Shown: positions 23,764-32,296 of the stretch, piece by piece
Position numbering within the stretch: the stretch's first letter is position 1
Layout of the letters: every line of letters starts with the position of its first letter
Assembly (NCBI GenBank): GCA_002332755.1
Contig: DDBO01000127.1
Span: forward strand, 1-38,215
Direction: 5' to 3'
Source of the DNA: Bacteroidales bacterium UBA2030
Lineage (GTDB): Bacteria; Bacteroidota; Bacteroidia; Bacteroidales; TTA-H9
Length of the DNA stretch: 38,215 bases
Translations under genes and position numbers: made by a program
Notes under the pieces: model-generated
What the model was told of the DNA's origin: nothing
Seen by the model: only the letters and a program-made list of their open reading frames with translations
The model's database searches: none

Positions 23764-25005
23764 TTAACGCCTGATGGAATGTGTATTGAGCAAATCGGTA
23801 ACGATAATAGAAGTAGCACCGGATTTTTGGCTTATATATTGTCTGCATATCTTTTTCGCTTCTTCTTGATTTTGAGGTTGCAGGAAATAATCGATTGCCT
23901 GTTCAAATTCTCCTTTGCTTTTTACCGAAAGTGCTCCCCTTGATTTTATAAGGTCAACCGCTTCCGTAAATTTATGGTAATTGGGTCCAAAAACAATGGG
24001 TTTTCCATAAACAGCTGCCTCAAGGATATTGTGAATTCCTGCTCCAAATCCACCCCCGATATATGCCACATGGCAATAATAATAAAGCCGCGAAAGCAAG
24101 CCAATAGTGTCAATGATCAGTACGCGGTAATTTTCGGGCTTAGCATCTGAAAGTTCGCTCCAAAGAATGGCACCCGTGCCTATTTGATTTTTTAATCGAA
24201 GAACCAATCCGTGTTCCGGTTCGTGTGGCACCAGAATAAATTTTAAATCAGTATGCTTTTCGATGAAAGGCAAAATAATTTTAAGGTCTGCAGGCCACAC
24301 ACTCCCTCCTACAATTACCTTATGGCCCGCAGCAAATAGTTTTATTTCAGGAAGTTCTTCAAAATGCTCTGCCTGATGAATTACTCTATCGAATCGTGTA
24401 TCTCCGCTGAGTGTAACATTCTGAAATCCTATCTGTTGAAGCAAGTACACCGAAGCTTCGTTTTGAATGTAAAAATGCGTGAAGGCTTGAAGTCCCTTAC
24501 GAAAAAATGCGCCATAGAACTTAAAAAAATGCTGTTGAGGCCTAAAAATTCCTGAAACCAGGAAAGTGGGTATTTCCCTGTGGTGGAGTTCGTTGAGATA
24601 ATTAAACCAGAATTCATATTTCACGAATATAGCCATACATGGCTTGGTTATATCGAGAAATTTACGTGCATTGCTGGAATAGTCTGCCGGAAGGTAGGTG
24701 ACCAGATCGGCACCGGGATAATTTTTTCTGATTTGGTAACCCGAGGGAGAGAAGAAAGTGAGAAGGATTTTTAAATGAGGCGCTTCATTTTTGATTTTCT
24801 CCAATAATGGTCTGCCCTGTTCGAACTCTCCCAGCGATGCACAATGCATCCAAATCCATGGATTATCCTGAGAAATCTTTGATTGCAATTGTTTCCAAAG
24901 TCCTCTTCTTCCTCTGACCCATAAAGCTGCTTTGGAATTGAATATTGCGGCAACGCAGATAGATGAAGTATAAAGCCAGATTGCAAAATTGTAAAGTAAA
25001 CGCAT
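23764..25005 (-). CDS. waaA: 3-deoxy-D-manno-octulosonic acid (Kdo) transferase
   Basis: 413 residues from the ATG at 25005; the frame is open to 25041 but that lies inside the preceding gene. WaaA (KdtA) adds Kdo from CMP-Kdo to lipid A precursor at the inner membrane. There is an N-terminal anchor (LLYNFAIWLYTSSICVAAIF). MHCASLGEFEQGRPLLE holds the catalytic Glu60, and VKYEFWFNYL, GDTRFDRV, GGSVWPADLKIILPFI and YIGGGFGAGIHNILEAAVYG are family signatures of this GT-B enzyme. It begins one base after the stop of the outer-membrane protein gene, so both share the promoter at 25833-25840. Confidence 0.95.
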   Translation of the reverse strand: MRLLYNFAIWLYTSSICVAAIFNSKAALWVRGRRGLWKQLQSKISQDNPWIWMHCASLGEFEQGRPLLEKIKNEAPHLKILLTFFSPSGYQIRKNYPGADLVTYLPADYSSNARKFLDITKPCMAIFVKYEFWFNYLNELHHREIPTFLVSGIFRPQQHFFKFYGAFFRKGLQAFTHFYIQNEASVYLLQQIGFQNVTLSGDTRFDRVIHQAEHFEELPEIKLFAAGHKVIVGGSVWPADLKIILPFIEKHTDLKFILVPHEPEHGLVLRLKNQIGTGAILWSELSDAKPENYRVLIIDTIGLLSRLYYYCHVAYIGGGFGAGIHNILEAAVYGKPIVFGPNYHKFTEAVDLIKSRGALSVKSKGEFEQAIDYFLQPQNQEEAKKICRQYISQKSGATSIIVTDLLNTHSIRR

Positions 25006-25006
25006 T

Positions 25007-25780
25007 TTAGTAGTAGTAATATTCTTTGGGTGCCCTACCATAAATGGGTAAGATCCAGCCAGCCTTTAAACCGATGAGCAAATCAACCCTTTTTTGCTTG
25101 TCGGGAGCCATACGATCGAAGTCGTAGTCGCGTAAAGAGTGAGTGAAGGCTTCTTGAATTTCAAGGCCTACAAAGAAGTTGTATTTCCTACTGTTACTTA
25201 AGTGCTGATAACCTATGAATTGAGTAAGTGAGGGGCCAGCCGTTAGCCTGTCGTAGCCGCGTTTATAGTCGCCCCGGAGCTGGGGGGCAGTGTTTTCGAG
25301 CACCGATATGGCGATTTTATGTATTAAAAATCCACCGCCAGCCATCATCAGCAACCCGCTGTTTGGATTGGGCTTTTTGAATGGAATTAGTTTGCCTGTT
25401 CTGGCGTAGAAAAAATATCCGCGCTCCTGCGTACTTACGTCGGCAGGAGTACCATTTCCATCAATGATAAAATCGTGAGAGGTTTGGATGAGGCGAAAAA
25501 TAGAATCCTTGATTTTTACATTATTTCCAAAAATGTAGTCGAATCCGGCTTCCCAAACCCAATTGTTGTCCGTCTTCCAGGTAAATGCTGGACCAACGGC
25601 AAACGATACCCCAAAACGTTTGGCTAAATCGGCTCCGGGAAGGTGAGAGCTAACCCGTGCTGATACCATTGGAATACTTATCACAGAATCTTTTAAATAA
25701 TTCTGTGCCTTAACATGCTGTAAGCCCGAATAAATAATGAGGGAACCAATGATAATTAAGTATCTAAAGTGAGGCTGCAT
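25007..25780 (-). CDS. Putative outer-membrane beta-barrel protein
   Basis: 257 residues from the ATG at 25780; the longer frame to 25861 begins before the -7 box. A signal peptide ends at about residue 25 (LQHVKAQ). The rest shows alternating hydrophobic/polar strands (FGVSFAVGPAFTWKTDN, WVWEAGFDYIFGNNVKI, YNFFVGLEIQEAF, VDLLIGLKAGWILPIY) and polar turns, as in 8-10-strand porin-like barrels. The end, PKEYYYY, is an unusual tyrosine run. I do not recognise a named family. Coupling to waaA suggests a role in the LPS/outer-membrane layer, but this is context only. Confidence 0.7.
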   Translation of the reverse strand: MQPHFRYLIIIGSLIIYSGLQHVKAQNYLKDSVISIPMVSARVSSHLPGADLAKRFGVSFAVGPAFTWKTDNNWVWEAGFDYIFGNNVKIKDSIFRLIQTSHDFIIDGNGTPADVSTQERGYFFYARTGKLIPFKKPNPNSGLLMMAGGGFLIHKIAISVLENTAPQLRGDYKRGYDRLTAGPSLTQFIGYQHLSNSRKYNFFVGLEIQEAFTHSLRDYDFDRMAPDKQKRVDLLIGLKAGWILPIYGRAPKEYYYY

Positions 25781-25832
25781 TAGTAATGGTGTTTGCAAGA
25801 TTTTAGTATTGATGAATGATATGAAGTTAACG

Positions 25833-25840
25833 CAAAAGTA
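25833..25840 (-). promoter_or_regulatory. -7 promoter box TACTTTTG for the barrel-waaA operon
   Basis: A perfect TAnnTTTG on the minus strand, about 53 bases before the ATG at 25780. It forms a divergent pair with the promoter at 25914-25921. Confidence 0.5.
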
Positions 25841-25913
25841 GGGAAAAACGTATGAAGGCACTGCCTATAATGAAGGCTTCGCTTTTGGCTTACTCCCTGA
25901 ACACAATATTTTT

Positions 25914-25921
25914 TACATTTG
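25914..25921 (+). promoter_or_regulatory. -7 promoter box TACATTTG for the wbp-like operon
   Basis: A perfect TAnnTTTG, 35 bases before the ATG at 25957. It likely drives the four genes up to 29975, whose gaps are only 9-23 bases. Confidence 0.55.
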
Positions 25922-25956
25922 CCCATTAATAAAAACAGCTAAATCTTTCTTTTTTT

Positions 25957-27090
25957 ATGCGAAAAATACAGATGGTCGATCTGCATACTCAGTATGAGAA
26001 GATAAAGCCCGAGATCGACAAAGCCATTCAGGATGTTTTGCATTCAACCGCTTTTATTAATGGTCCGGCAGTAAAAGAGTTTCAACACGATTTGGAGGAA
26101 TACCTGGGAGTAAAGCATGTAATTCCTTGCGGCAATGGAACCGATGCCCTCCAGATTGCCATGATGTCTTTGGGTTTAAAGTCCGGCGATGAGGTTATCA
26201 CGGCCGATTTTACCTTTGTGGCCACTGTTGAAGTAATTGCACTGCTAGGGCTTACGCCGGTTTTGGTTGATGTAGATCCTCATACCTTTAATATAACCCC
26301 CGAGGCCATAGAAAAAGCTATTACACCCCGAACCAAAGCCATCGTACCGGTTCACCTTTTTGGTCAATGCGCCGATATGGATGCCATCATGGAAATTGCT
26401 CGTCGGCACAATCTTTACGTAATTGAAGATGCCTGTCAGGCCATTGGTTCCGATTTTCATTCTTCCGAAGGATGGACGCGTAAGGCTGGTACTATCGGGC
26501 ATATTGGATGTACCTCCTTTTTCCCTTCCAAAAATTTGGGATGCTACGGAGACGGAGGAGCCATTTTTACAAATGATGATGAACTGGCCAACATGATAAG
26601 GGGAATTGCCAATCATGGTATGTTCGTTCGCTATTATCATGATTATGTTGGAGTTAATTCTCGTTTGGACAGTATTCAAGCGGCCGTTTTGAAAGTAAAA
26701 CTGCCACATCTGAATGCGTACGCAGCAGCCCGAAACCGAGCTGCAGCTTATTACGACAACGCTTTTAAGAATATTCCACAATTGAAAATACCCTTCCGTT
26801 TTCCAAAATCGTCGCACGTGTTCCATCAATATACCTTGGTGTGCAATGGTATTGATCGCGATGCCTTGATTAAGTATCTGGCCGAGAAGGATATTCCGGC
26901 TATGGTTTATTACCCCGTTCCTTTGCATTTACAAAAGGCTTATCGCACTACCCGTTATTCCGAGGGGGATTTTCCTGTCACAGAGATGTTATCAAAGAAT
27001 GTGTTCTCATTGCCTATGCATACGGAACTGGATGAAGAACAACTTGAATATATAACACGTCATGTAATTGAATTCGTAAAAAATGCATAA
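25957..27090 (+). CDS. wbpE: DegT/DnrJ-type aminotransferase, WbpE-like (UDP-2-acetamido-2-deoxy-3-oxo-glucuronate aminotransferase)
   Basis: 377 residues. It is a PLP enzyme expected to put an amino group on C3 of the 3-keto sugar nucleotide. PLP-binding features: Lys192 in SFFPSKNLGCYGDGG, IEDACQAIGSDF at about 156-167, and GNGTDALQIAM at 59-69. NGPAVKEFQHDLEEYLGVKH is typical of the WbpE/WlbC group. It is the first gene of a cluster that also has acetyltransferase, 3-dehydrogenase and 6-dehydrogenase, which fixes the substrate better than the sequence alone. The P. gingivalis homologue is PorR, needed for A-LPS and T9SS cargo anchoring. Confidence 0.88.
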   Translation: MRKIQMVDLHTQYEKIKPEIDKAIQDVLHSTAFINGPAVKEFQHDLEEYLGVKHVIPCGNGTDALQIAMMSLGLKSGDEVITADFTFVATVEVIALLGLTPVLVDVDPHTFNITPEAIEKAITPRTKAIVPVHLFGQCADMDAIMEIARRHNLYVIEDACQAIGSDFHSSEGWTRKAGTIGHIGCTSFFPSKNLGCYGDGGAIFTNDDELANMIRGIANHGMFVRYYHDYVGVNSRLDSIQAAVLKVKLPHLNAYAAARNRAAAYYDNAFKNIPQLKIPFRFPKSSHVFHQYTLVCNGIDRDALIKYLAEKDIPAMVYYPVPLHLQKAYRTTRYSEGDFPVTEMLSKNVFSLPMHTELDEEQLEYITRHVIEFVKNA

Positions 27091-27105
27091 AACCTGTTAA
27101 CAGCT

Positions 27106-27687
27106 ATGGAGAGAGACTATTTTGCTCATGAGACTGCCGTAATCGACGAGGGCTGTCAGATTGGAGCCGGTACCAAGATCTGGCATTTCTCTCATATAAT
27201 GAGCGGATGCATCATCGGAGAGAATTGCAATATCGGTCAAAACGTTGTGGTTTCACCGGAAGTTGTACTTGGCCGCAACGTGAAAGTTCAAAACAACGTT
27301 TCGATTTACACAGGGGTCATTTGTGAAGACGATGTTTTTCTGGGCCCTAGCATGGTATTTACCAACGTAGTAAATCCCCGAAGTGCAGTGAACCGCAGGG
27401 GCCAGTATGCCCGCACAGTAGTTAAAAAAGGTGCTACCATCGGTGCCAATGCTACGATTGTGTGTGGACACGATATTGGAGAATATGCTTTTGTTGGAGC
27501 CGGCGCTGTGGTGACCAAGGAGGTGCTTCCTTATGCCCTGGTTGTCGGAAATCCTGCCCGGCAGATCGGTTGGATGAGTGAATATGGGCACAGATTAAAA
27601 TTCGATGAGAATGGAATAGCCATTTGTCCTGAAAGTGGGGAAAAGTACCTTCTTGAAAATGGTCGTGTGCGTAAAATGGGGAAATAA
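27106..27687 (+). CDS. wbpD: WbpD-like UDP-2-acetamido-3-amino-2,3-dideoxy-glucuronate N-acetyltransferase
   Basis: 193 residues. Hexapeptide repeats run from about 15 to 150 (IGAGTKIWHFSHIM, IGENCNIGQNVVVSPEVVLG, IGANATIVCGHDIGEYAFVG), giving a left-handed beta-helix. The C-terminal part (GWMSEYGHRLKF, CPESGEKYLLENGRV) is the tail seen in WbpD/WlbB. It would acetylate the 3-amino group using acetyl-CoA. It starts 15 bases after the aminotransferase gene and nine bases before the 3-dehydrogenase gene. Confidence 0.9.
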   Translation: MERDYFAHETAVIDEGCQIGAGTKIWHFSHIMSGCIIGENCNIGQNVVVSPEVVLGRNVKVQNNVSIYTGVICEDDVFLGPSMVFTNVVNPRSAVNRRGQYARTVVKKGATIGANATIVCGHDIGEYAFVGAGAVVTKEVLPYALVVGNPARQIGWMSEYGHRLKFDENGIAICPESGEKYLLENGRVRKMGK

Positions 27688-27696
27688 TTAAAAGTT

Positions 27697-28656
27697 ATGG
27701 AAAAAAATATTAAAAATTTTGCTCTCATAGGTGCGGCTGGATATATTGCTCCTCGCCACATGAAAGCCATCAAGGACACGGGCAATCGCTTGGTTGCTGC
27801 CCTCGATCCCAAAGACAGCGTCGGAATAATAGATACCTATTTCCCAGATGCTGACTTTTTTCTGGAAACAGAACGTTTCGACCGCCATCTCGACAAGCTG
27901 CGCCGTCAGGGTGAGCGCAGGATCGATTATGTGAGTATCTGTTCTCCTAATTTTCTTCACGACTCGCATATTCGTCTGGCTCTGCGCAATCAATGCCACG
28001 CCATTTGTGAGAAACCCATCGTGCTCAATCCCTGGAATGTGGATGCCCTTGCCGAAATAGAAAAGGAATCAGGGTACCGTATATACAATATTTTACAGCT
28101 AAGGCTTCATCCGAAAATTCTGGAGTTAAAAGCCAAAGTTGACCAGAGCCCTGTAGATAAAATTTTCGACATTGATTTGGCTTACATTACTTCCAGGGGG
28201 CGTTGGTATCATATTTCCTGGAAGGGTGATCCGGCCAAGTCGGGGGGGGTGGCCACAAACATAGGTGTACATTTCTTCGACATGTTGGGATTTATTTTTG
28301 GAAAAATAAGGGTGGTTGTGGTTCATCACATGTCTGCGACTACGGTGGCAGGATTTTTACAATACGACAAAGCCCGGGTACGTTGGTTTTTGAGTATCGA
28401 TTCTAAATGCTTACCGGAGGAAGCGCTTGTCAAAGGCATGCGCACGTACCGGGCACTTACGATTGAAGGCGAGAATTTTGAATTTAGCGAAGGATTTACC
28501 GACCTCCACACCCGCGTTTACGAAGATATTCTCTCCGGTGGAGGATTTGGTCTTGACGAAGCCCGACAGAGCATAGAAATTGTCTACCAAATTCGCAATG
28601 CCCAACCTTTGGGCCGCACCGGCGATTACCATCCGTTTTTGCTAAAACATTGTTAA
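27697..28656 (+). CDS. wbpB: WbpB-like UDP-2-acetamido-2-deoxy-glucuronate 3-dehydrogenase (Gfo/Idh/MocA family)
   Basis: 319 residues. The Rossmann start NFALIGAAGYIAPRHMKAIK is the WbpB/WlbA signature. CSPNFLHDSHIRLAL and CHAICEKPIVLNPWNVDAL carry the conserved EKP motif of the family, and SWKGDPAKSGGVATNIGVHF the substrate loop with the H that follows. It oxidises C3 of UDP-GlcNAcA with NAD, in WbpB/WlbA recycled by 2-oxoglutarate. The position between acetyltransferase and 6-dehydrogenase supports the assignment. Confidence 0.92.
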   Translation: MEKNIKNFALIGAAGYIAPRHMKAIKDTGNRLVAALDPKDSVGIIDTYFPDADFFLETERFDRHLDKLRRQGERRIDYVSICSPNFLHDSHIRLALRNQCHAICEKPIVLNPWNVDALAEIEKESGYRIYNILQLRLHPKILELKAKVDQSPVDKIFDIDLAYITSRGRWYHISWKGDPAKSGGVATNIGVHFFDMLGFIFGKIRVVVVHHMSATTVAGFLQYDKARVRWFLSIDSKCLPEEALVKGMRTYRALTIEGENFEFSEGFTDLHTRVYEDILSGGGFGLDEARQSIEIVYQIRNAQPLGRTGDYHPFLLKHC

Positions 28657-28679
28657 TTAATAGCTAACCTGCATAATTT

Positions 28680-29975
28680 ATGAATATCTACGAAAAATTA
28701 CTTTCCAAGGAGGCAAAACTCTCCGTTATTGGCTTAGGATATGTTGGGCTGCCTATTGCCCTTGAATTTGCCCGAAAAATAAGCGTTATCGGTTTCGATA
28801 TCCGTCCCGATAGGATTGAACTTATGCGCCAGGGAATTGACCCCAGCGAAGAATTGGAAAAAGAAGACTTTGAGGGAACGGATATTTATTTCACGGCAAA
28901 TCCGGAAGATCTTAAGCAAGCTCAGTTTTTCATTGTGGCTGTGCCTACCCCTATCGATCGGCACAATCAGCCTGACCTGACTCCTCTTATCAAGGCCTCA
29001 GAAACCGTTGGGAAAGCGCTGAAAAAAGGAGACTATGTGGTTTACGAATCAACCGTATACCCTGGTGCTACTGAGGAGGATTGTATTCCTGTTTTGGAAA
29101 GATTATCCGGTTTAAAATTCGGTGTTGACTTTAAGGTCGGCTATAGCCCCGAACGCATCAATCCGGGAGATAAGGTACATACTTTAAAAACCATAAAAAA
29201 AGTGGTTTCGGGGTGTGATGCTGAATCGCTGGATATGATTGCCAAAACTTACGAACTTGTTGTTGAAGCCGGGGTGCACAGGGCTTCTTCCATCAAAGTG
29301 GCCGAAGCTGCCAAGATCATCGAAAATACCCAGCGCGATGTTAATATTGCTCTGATGAACGAGCTTTCTATCATTTTTAACCGTATGGGTATCAATACCT
29401 ATGAAGTACTGGAGGCTGCCGGAACCAAGTGGAATTTCCTTAAATTTTTCCCGGGCCTGGTAGGTGGACACTGCATTGGTGTTGACCCCTATTATCTTGT
29501 ATTCAAAGCCCGGGAATACCGATATCACCCCCAGGTTATTGCCTCTGGCCGCTACGTCAACGATTCCATGGGATACTATGTTGCTAAGCAAACCGTAAAA
29601 AAACTGATCGCTGCAGGCAAAAATGTGCTGAATACAAAGGTGCTAGTGATGGGAGTGACCTTCAAAGAGGATGTGAGTGATATTCGCAATTCTCGTGTAC
29701 CTGATATTATTACTGAATTGAAATCATACGGTGTAGCCGTTGATGTGGTGGATCCTCATGCATGCTCCAAAGAGGTAGAACACGAGTATGGTTTTGGTTT
29801 AGTTGAGAAACCTGCTACTGATTACGATGCTGTAATTGTGGCCGTTTCGCACAAACCTTATTTCGATCTGTCTGAGGATTATTTCCTTTCCATTACCAAT
29901 GAAAGGGCTATCCTGGTGGATGTGAAAGGAATTTTCAGGAATAAGATTAAACAATTGACTTACTGGAGCCTGTAA
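28680..29975 (+). CDS. wbpA: UDP-N-acetylglucosamine 6-dehydrogenase, WbpA/TviB-like
   Basis: 431 residues, normal for the UDP-sugar 6-dehydrogenases. The NAD site is LSVIGLGYVGLPIALEFARK; the catalytic cysteine is in GLVGGHCIGVDPYYL; YESTVYPGATEEDCIPVLE and GYSPERINPGDK are family signatures. SGRYVNDSMGYYVA resembles the HexNAc-specific branch (TviB, WbpA, WbpO) rather than UDP-glucose dehydrogenases. It oxidises UDP-GlcNAc to UDP-GlcNAcA, the first step of the pathway, although it is the last gene of the operon. An unusual double-hairpin terminator follows. Confidence 0.92.
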   Translation: MNIYEKLLSKEAKLSVIGLGYVGLPIALEFARKISVIGFDIRPDRIELMRQGIDPSEELEKEDFEGTDIYFTANPEDLKQAQFFIVAVPTPIDRHNQPDLTPLIKASETVGKALKKGDYVVYESTVYPGATEEDCIPVLERLSGLKFGVDFKVGYSPERINPGDKVHTLKTIKKVVSGCDAESLDMIAKTYELVVEAGVHRASSIKVAEAAKIIENTQRDVNIALMNELSIIFNRMGINTYEVLEAAGTKWNFLKFFPGLVGGHCIGVDPYYLVFKAREYRYHPQVIASGRYVNDSMGYYVAKQTVKKLIAAGKNVLNTKVLVMGVTFKEDVSDIRNSRVPDIITELKSYGVAVDVVDPHACSKEVEHEYGFGLVEKPATDYDAVIVAVSHKPYFDLSEDYFLSITNERAILVDVKGIFRNKIKQLTYWSL

Positions 29976-29989
29976 TGAATTAGGTAAGG

Positions 29990-30026
29990 AAGTCTGAGCC
30001 GGAAACCAGACTTTTCCGGCTTTTTT
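29990..30026 (+). terminator. Terminator with an interlocked competing hairpin after the wbpA-like gene
   Basis: AGCCGGAAA (29997-30005) and TTTCCGGCT (30013-30021), loop CCAGACT, followed by T to 30026, make a good intrinsic terminator. AAGTCTG (29990-29996) also pairs perfectly with CAGACTT (30007-30013), which lies in the terminator loop, so the two stems exclude each other. Confidence 0.75.
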
Positions 30027-30056
30027 GTTTTCATACATTTTAAGGAGAAAGTTTCG

Positions 30057-30064
30057 TATTTTTG
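30057..30064 (+). promoter_or_regulatory. -7 promoter box TATTTTTG for galE
   Basis: A perfect TAnnTTTG placed after the terminator at 29990-30026 and 24 bases before the galE ATG. galE and rfbB therefore form a second transcription unit. Confidence 0.55.
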
Positions 30065-30087
30065 AATAATTAAGATAAAGTTGAATT

Positions 30088-31116
30088 ATGAAAATACTAG
30101 TTACCGGAGGAACAGGATTTATTGGTTCGCATACAGCTGTTGAATTGCAGGAACAAGGATTTGATGTGGTGATTGTTGATAATTTGTCGAATTCAACTAT
30201 CGAGGTTCTCGACAATATCACAAAAATTACCGGCAAGCGGCCTGTTTTCGAGCAATTTGATCTTTGTGATCAGTCGCTTACCGCTGATTTTTTTCGGCGC
30301 CACAACGACCTTGCAGGTATCATTCATTTTGCAGCCTATAAGGCTGTTGGAGAATCCGTCGAAAAACCATTAATGTATTACCGCAACAACCTGCAGTCGC
30401 TGATGAATATTCTCGAGGGTATGTTGGCAAACAACATCAACAACCTTGTTTTTAGTTCTTCATGCACGGTTTATGGACAACCCGATGAGTTGCCGGTTAG
30501 AGAAGAATCCCCCATTAAGGAGGCATTTTCGCCCTATGGTAACACGAAACAAATTTCAGAAGAGATTATTCGCGATACACTGAAGGCCAATCCTCAATTG
30601 CAAGCCATTGCCTTGCGTTATTTTAATCCCATTGGTGCTCATCCTTCGGCGCTAATTGGAGAACTACCCTTGGGAGTTCCCAACAACCTTATGCCATTTA
30701 TCACCCAGACTGCCATAGGAAAACGCCCGGTATTGCGCGTGTTTGGTAACGATTACAATACTCCCGATGGTACTGCCATCCGCGATTACATCCATGTTGT
30801 TGACCTTGCTCAGGCCCATGTGGTTGCCCTCAACCGAATGATTGAGAAAAAAATGAAAAAGAACTATGAAATTTTCAATCTGGGAACAGGAAATGGCCTT
30901 ACGGTGCTTGAAGTAATTCACTCATTCGAGAAGGTCTCAGGTGTTAAACTCAATTATGTTTTTGTTGATCGCAGGCCAGGCGATGTGGAAAAAGTGTGGG
31001 CTGATACAACCTTTGCAAATCAGGAATTAGGCTGGAAAGCCCAGCGTTCGGTAGACGAAATGACCCTCTCGGCCTGGCGCTGGGAGCTTCGCCTTGCAGG
31101 TAAACTAAACGATTGA
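30088..31116 (+). CDS. galE: UDP-glucose 4-epimerase
   Basis: 342 residues. It interconverts UDP-glucose and UDP-galactose (or the N-acetyl forms) with bound NAD. The Rossmann motif is ILVTGGTGFIGSHTAVELQE. The catalytic residues lie in SSSCTVYG (about 123-130) and SPYGNTK (Tyr150, Lys154). ALRYFNPIGAHPSALIGE and GTAIRDYIHVVDLAQAHVVA are GalE signatures. The spacing to rfbB is only 19 bases. In this context it feeds sugar nucleotides to surface polysaccharide, though a Leloir role cannot be excluded. Confidence 0.96.
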   Translation: MKILVTGGTGFIGSHTAVELQEQGFDVVIVDNLSNSTIEVLDNITKITGKRPVFEQFDLCDQSLTADFFRRHNDLAGIIHFAAYKAVGESVEKPLMYYRNNLQSLMNILEGMLANNINNLVFSSSCTVYGQPDELPVREESPIKEAFSPYGNTKQISEEIIRDTLKANPQLQAIALRYFNPIGAHPSALIGELPLGVPNNLMPFITQTAIGKRPVLRVFGNDYNTPDGTAIRDYIHVVDLAQAHVVALNRMIEKKMKKNYEIFNLGTGNGLTVLEVIHSFEKVSGVKLNYVFVDRRPGDVEKVWADTTFANQELGWKAQRSVDEMTLSAWRWELRLAGKLND

Positions 31117-31135
31117 ATATTAAATAAATATAAAT

Positions 31136-32191
31136 ATGCAAAAGAAAATATTAATCACCGGAGGAGCTGGATTCATTGGCTCACATGTGGTCAGGCTTTT
31201 TGTAAATAAATATCCTGATTATCATGTTTTTAATCTCGATAAGTTGACCTATGCCGGCAACCTCGAGAATTTGCGCGACATTGAAAACAAGCCGAATTAT
31301 TCTTTCATCAAGGCTGATATTCAGGATGGTGAACTGATGCTAAAGCTTTTTACCCTCCATCAGTTCGATGCAGTTATCCACCTTGCGGCAGAATCTCATG
31401 TTGACCGTTCGATTGCCAATCCCCTCGAATTTGTGCTGACTAATGTAGTAGGGACAGTTAACCTCCTGAACGCGGCTAAATATATTTGGAATGACAAATA
31501 CGAGGGCAAGCGTTTTTATCATGTTTCTACAGATGAAGTATATGGTTCGCTTGGCCCTACGGGTTATTTTACGGAAGAAACCCCTTATGATCCGCATAGC
31601 CCCTATTCGGCCAGCAAAGCCAGCAGCGACCATTTTGTCAGGGCCTACCACGATACCTATGGATTACCAACAGTTATTTCAAACTGCTCCAATAATTATG
31701 GATCATACCAGTTCCCCGAAAAACTTATTCCATTATTTATCAATAATATAAGATACAATAAGCCTCTTCCTGTTTATGGGAAAGGCGAAAATGTCCGCGA
31801 TTGGCTGTGGGTAGAAGACCACGCCCGGGCCATCGATATCATCTTTCATAAAGCTGCTAATGGTTCCACCTATAATATTGGCGGCCACAACGAATGGAAA
31901 AACATTGACCTGATAAAGGTTCTATGTAAGATTATGGATAAAAAGTTGGGCCGCCCCGAAGGAACCAGTGAAAAATTGATAACCTTTGTAAAAGACCGGG
32001 CCGGCCATGATCTTCGTTATGCAATTGACTCATCAAAGCTTCAGCGCGAACTGGGATGGGAACCCTCGGTGACTTTTGAAGAAGGTCTTGAGAAAACTGT
32101 AGATTGGTATCTTGCCAACCAGGAATGGCTCGACCATGTAACATCGGGTGATTATCAGAAATATTACGAAGAACAATACATCCACCGATAA
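31136..32191 (+). CDS. rfbB: dTDP-glucose 4,6-dehydratase
   Basis: 351 residues, normal length. It converts dTDP-glucose to dTDP-4-keto-6-deoxy-glucose, the entry to dTDP-rhamnose and other deoxysugars. NAD site: ILITGGAGFIGSHVVRLFVN. Active site: STDEVYGSLG with Asp133 and Glu134, and PYSASKASSDHFVRAYHDTY with Tyr157 and Lys161. NCSNNYGSYQFPEKLIPLFI and GENVRDWLWVEDHARAID are family signatures. The usual companions rfbA, rfbC and rfbD are not next to it; the window turns to convergent parE after a shared terminator. Confidence 0.97.
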   Translation: MQKKILITGGAGFIGSHVVRLFVNKYPDYHVFNLDKLTYAGNLENLRDIENKPNYSFIKADIQDGELMLKLFTLHQFDAVIHLAAESHVDRSIANPLEFVLTNVVGTVNLLNAAKYIWNDKYEGKRFYHVSTDEVYGSLGPTGYFTEETPYDPHSPYSASKASSDHFVRAYHDTYGLPTVISNCSNNYGSYQFPEKLIPLFINNIRYNKPLPVYGKGENVRDWLWVEDHARAIDIIFHKAANGSTYNIGGHNEWKNIDLIKVLCKIMDKKLGRPEGTSEKLITFVKDRAGHDLRYAIDSSKLQRELGWEPSVTFEEGLEKTVDWYLANQEWLDHVTSGDYQKYYEEQYIHR

Positions 32192-32225
32192 GTTGCTCTT
32201 TTGCAAAGAGAGCGAATACTAAACC

Positions 32226-32270
32226 AAAAACAGGGCATCCTTTAGTTAACTTAAAGTGTGCCCTGTTTTT
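32226..32270 (+). terminator. Bidirectional terminator between rfbB and parE
   Basis: A perfect 12-bp stem AAAAACAGGGCA/TGCCCTGTTTTT with an inner CTTTA/TAAAG helix; the arms give T-runs on both strands. It separates two convergent genes. Confidence 0.88.
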
Positions 32271-32296
32271 ATTGATATTACTCGTTATAGCTGAAG

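Noticed and set aside
26245..26928. A 227-codon frame on the minus strand inside the wbpE-like gene
   Set aside because: It is antisense to conserved PLP-enzyme sequence and shows no family features.
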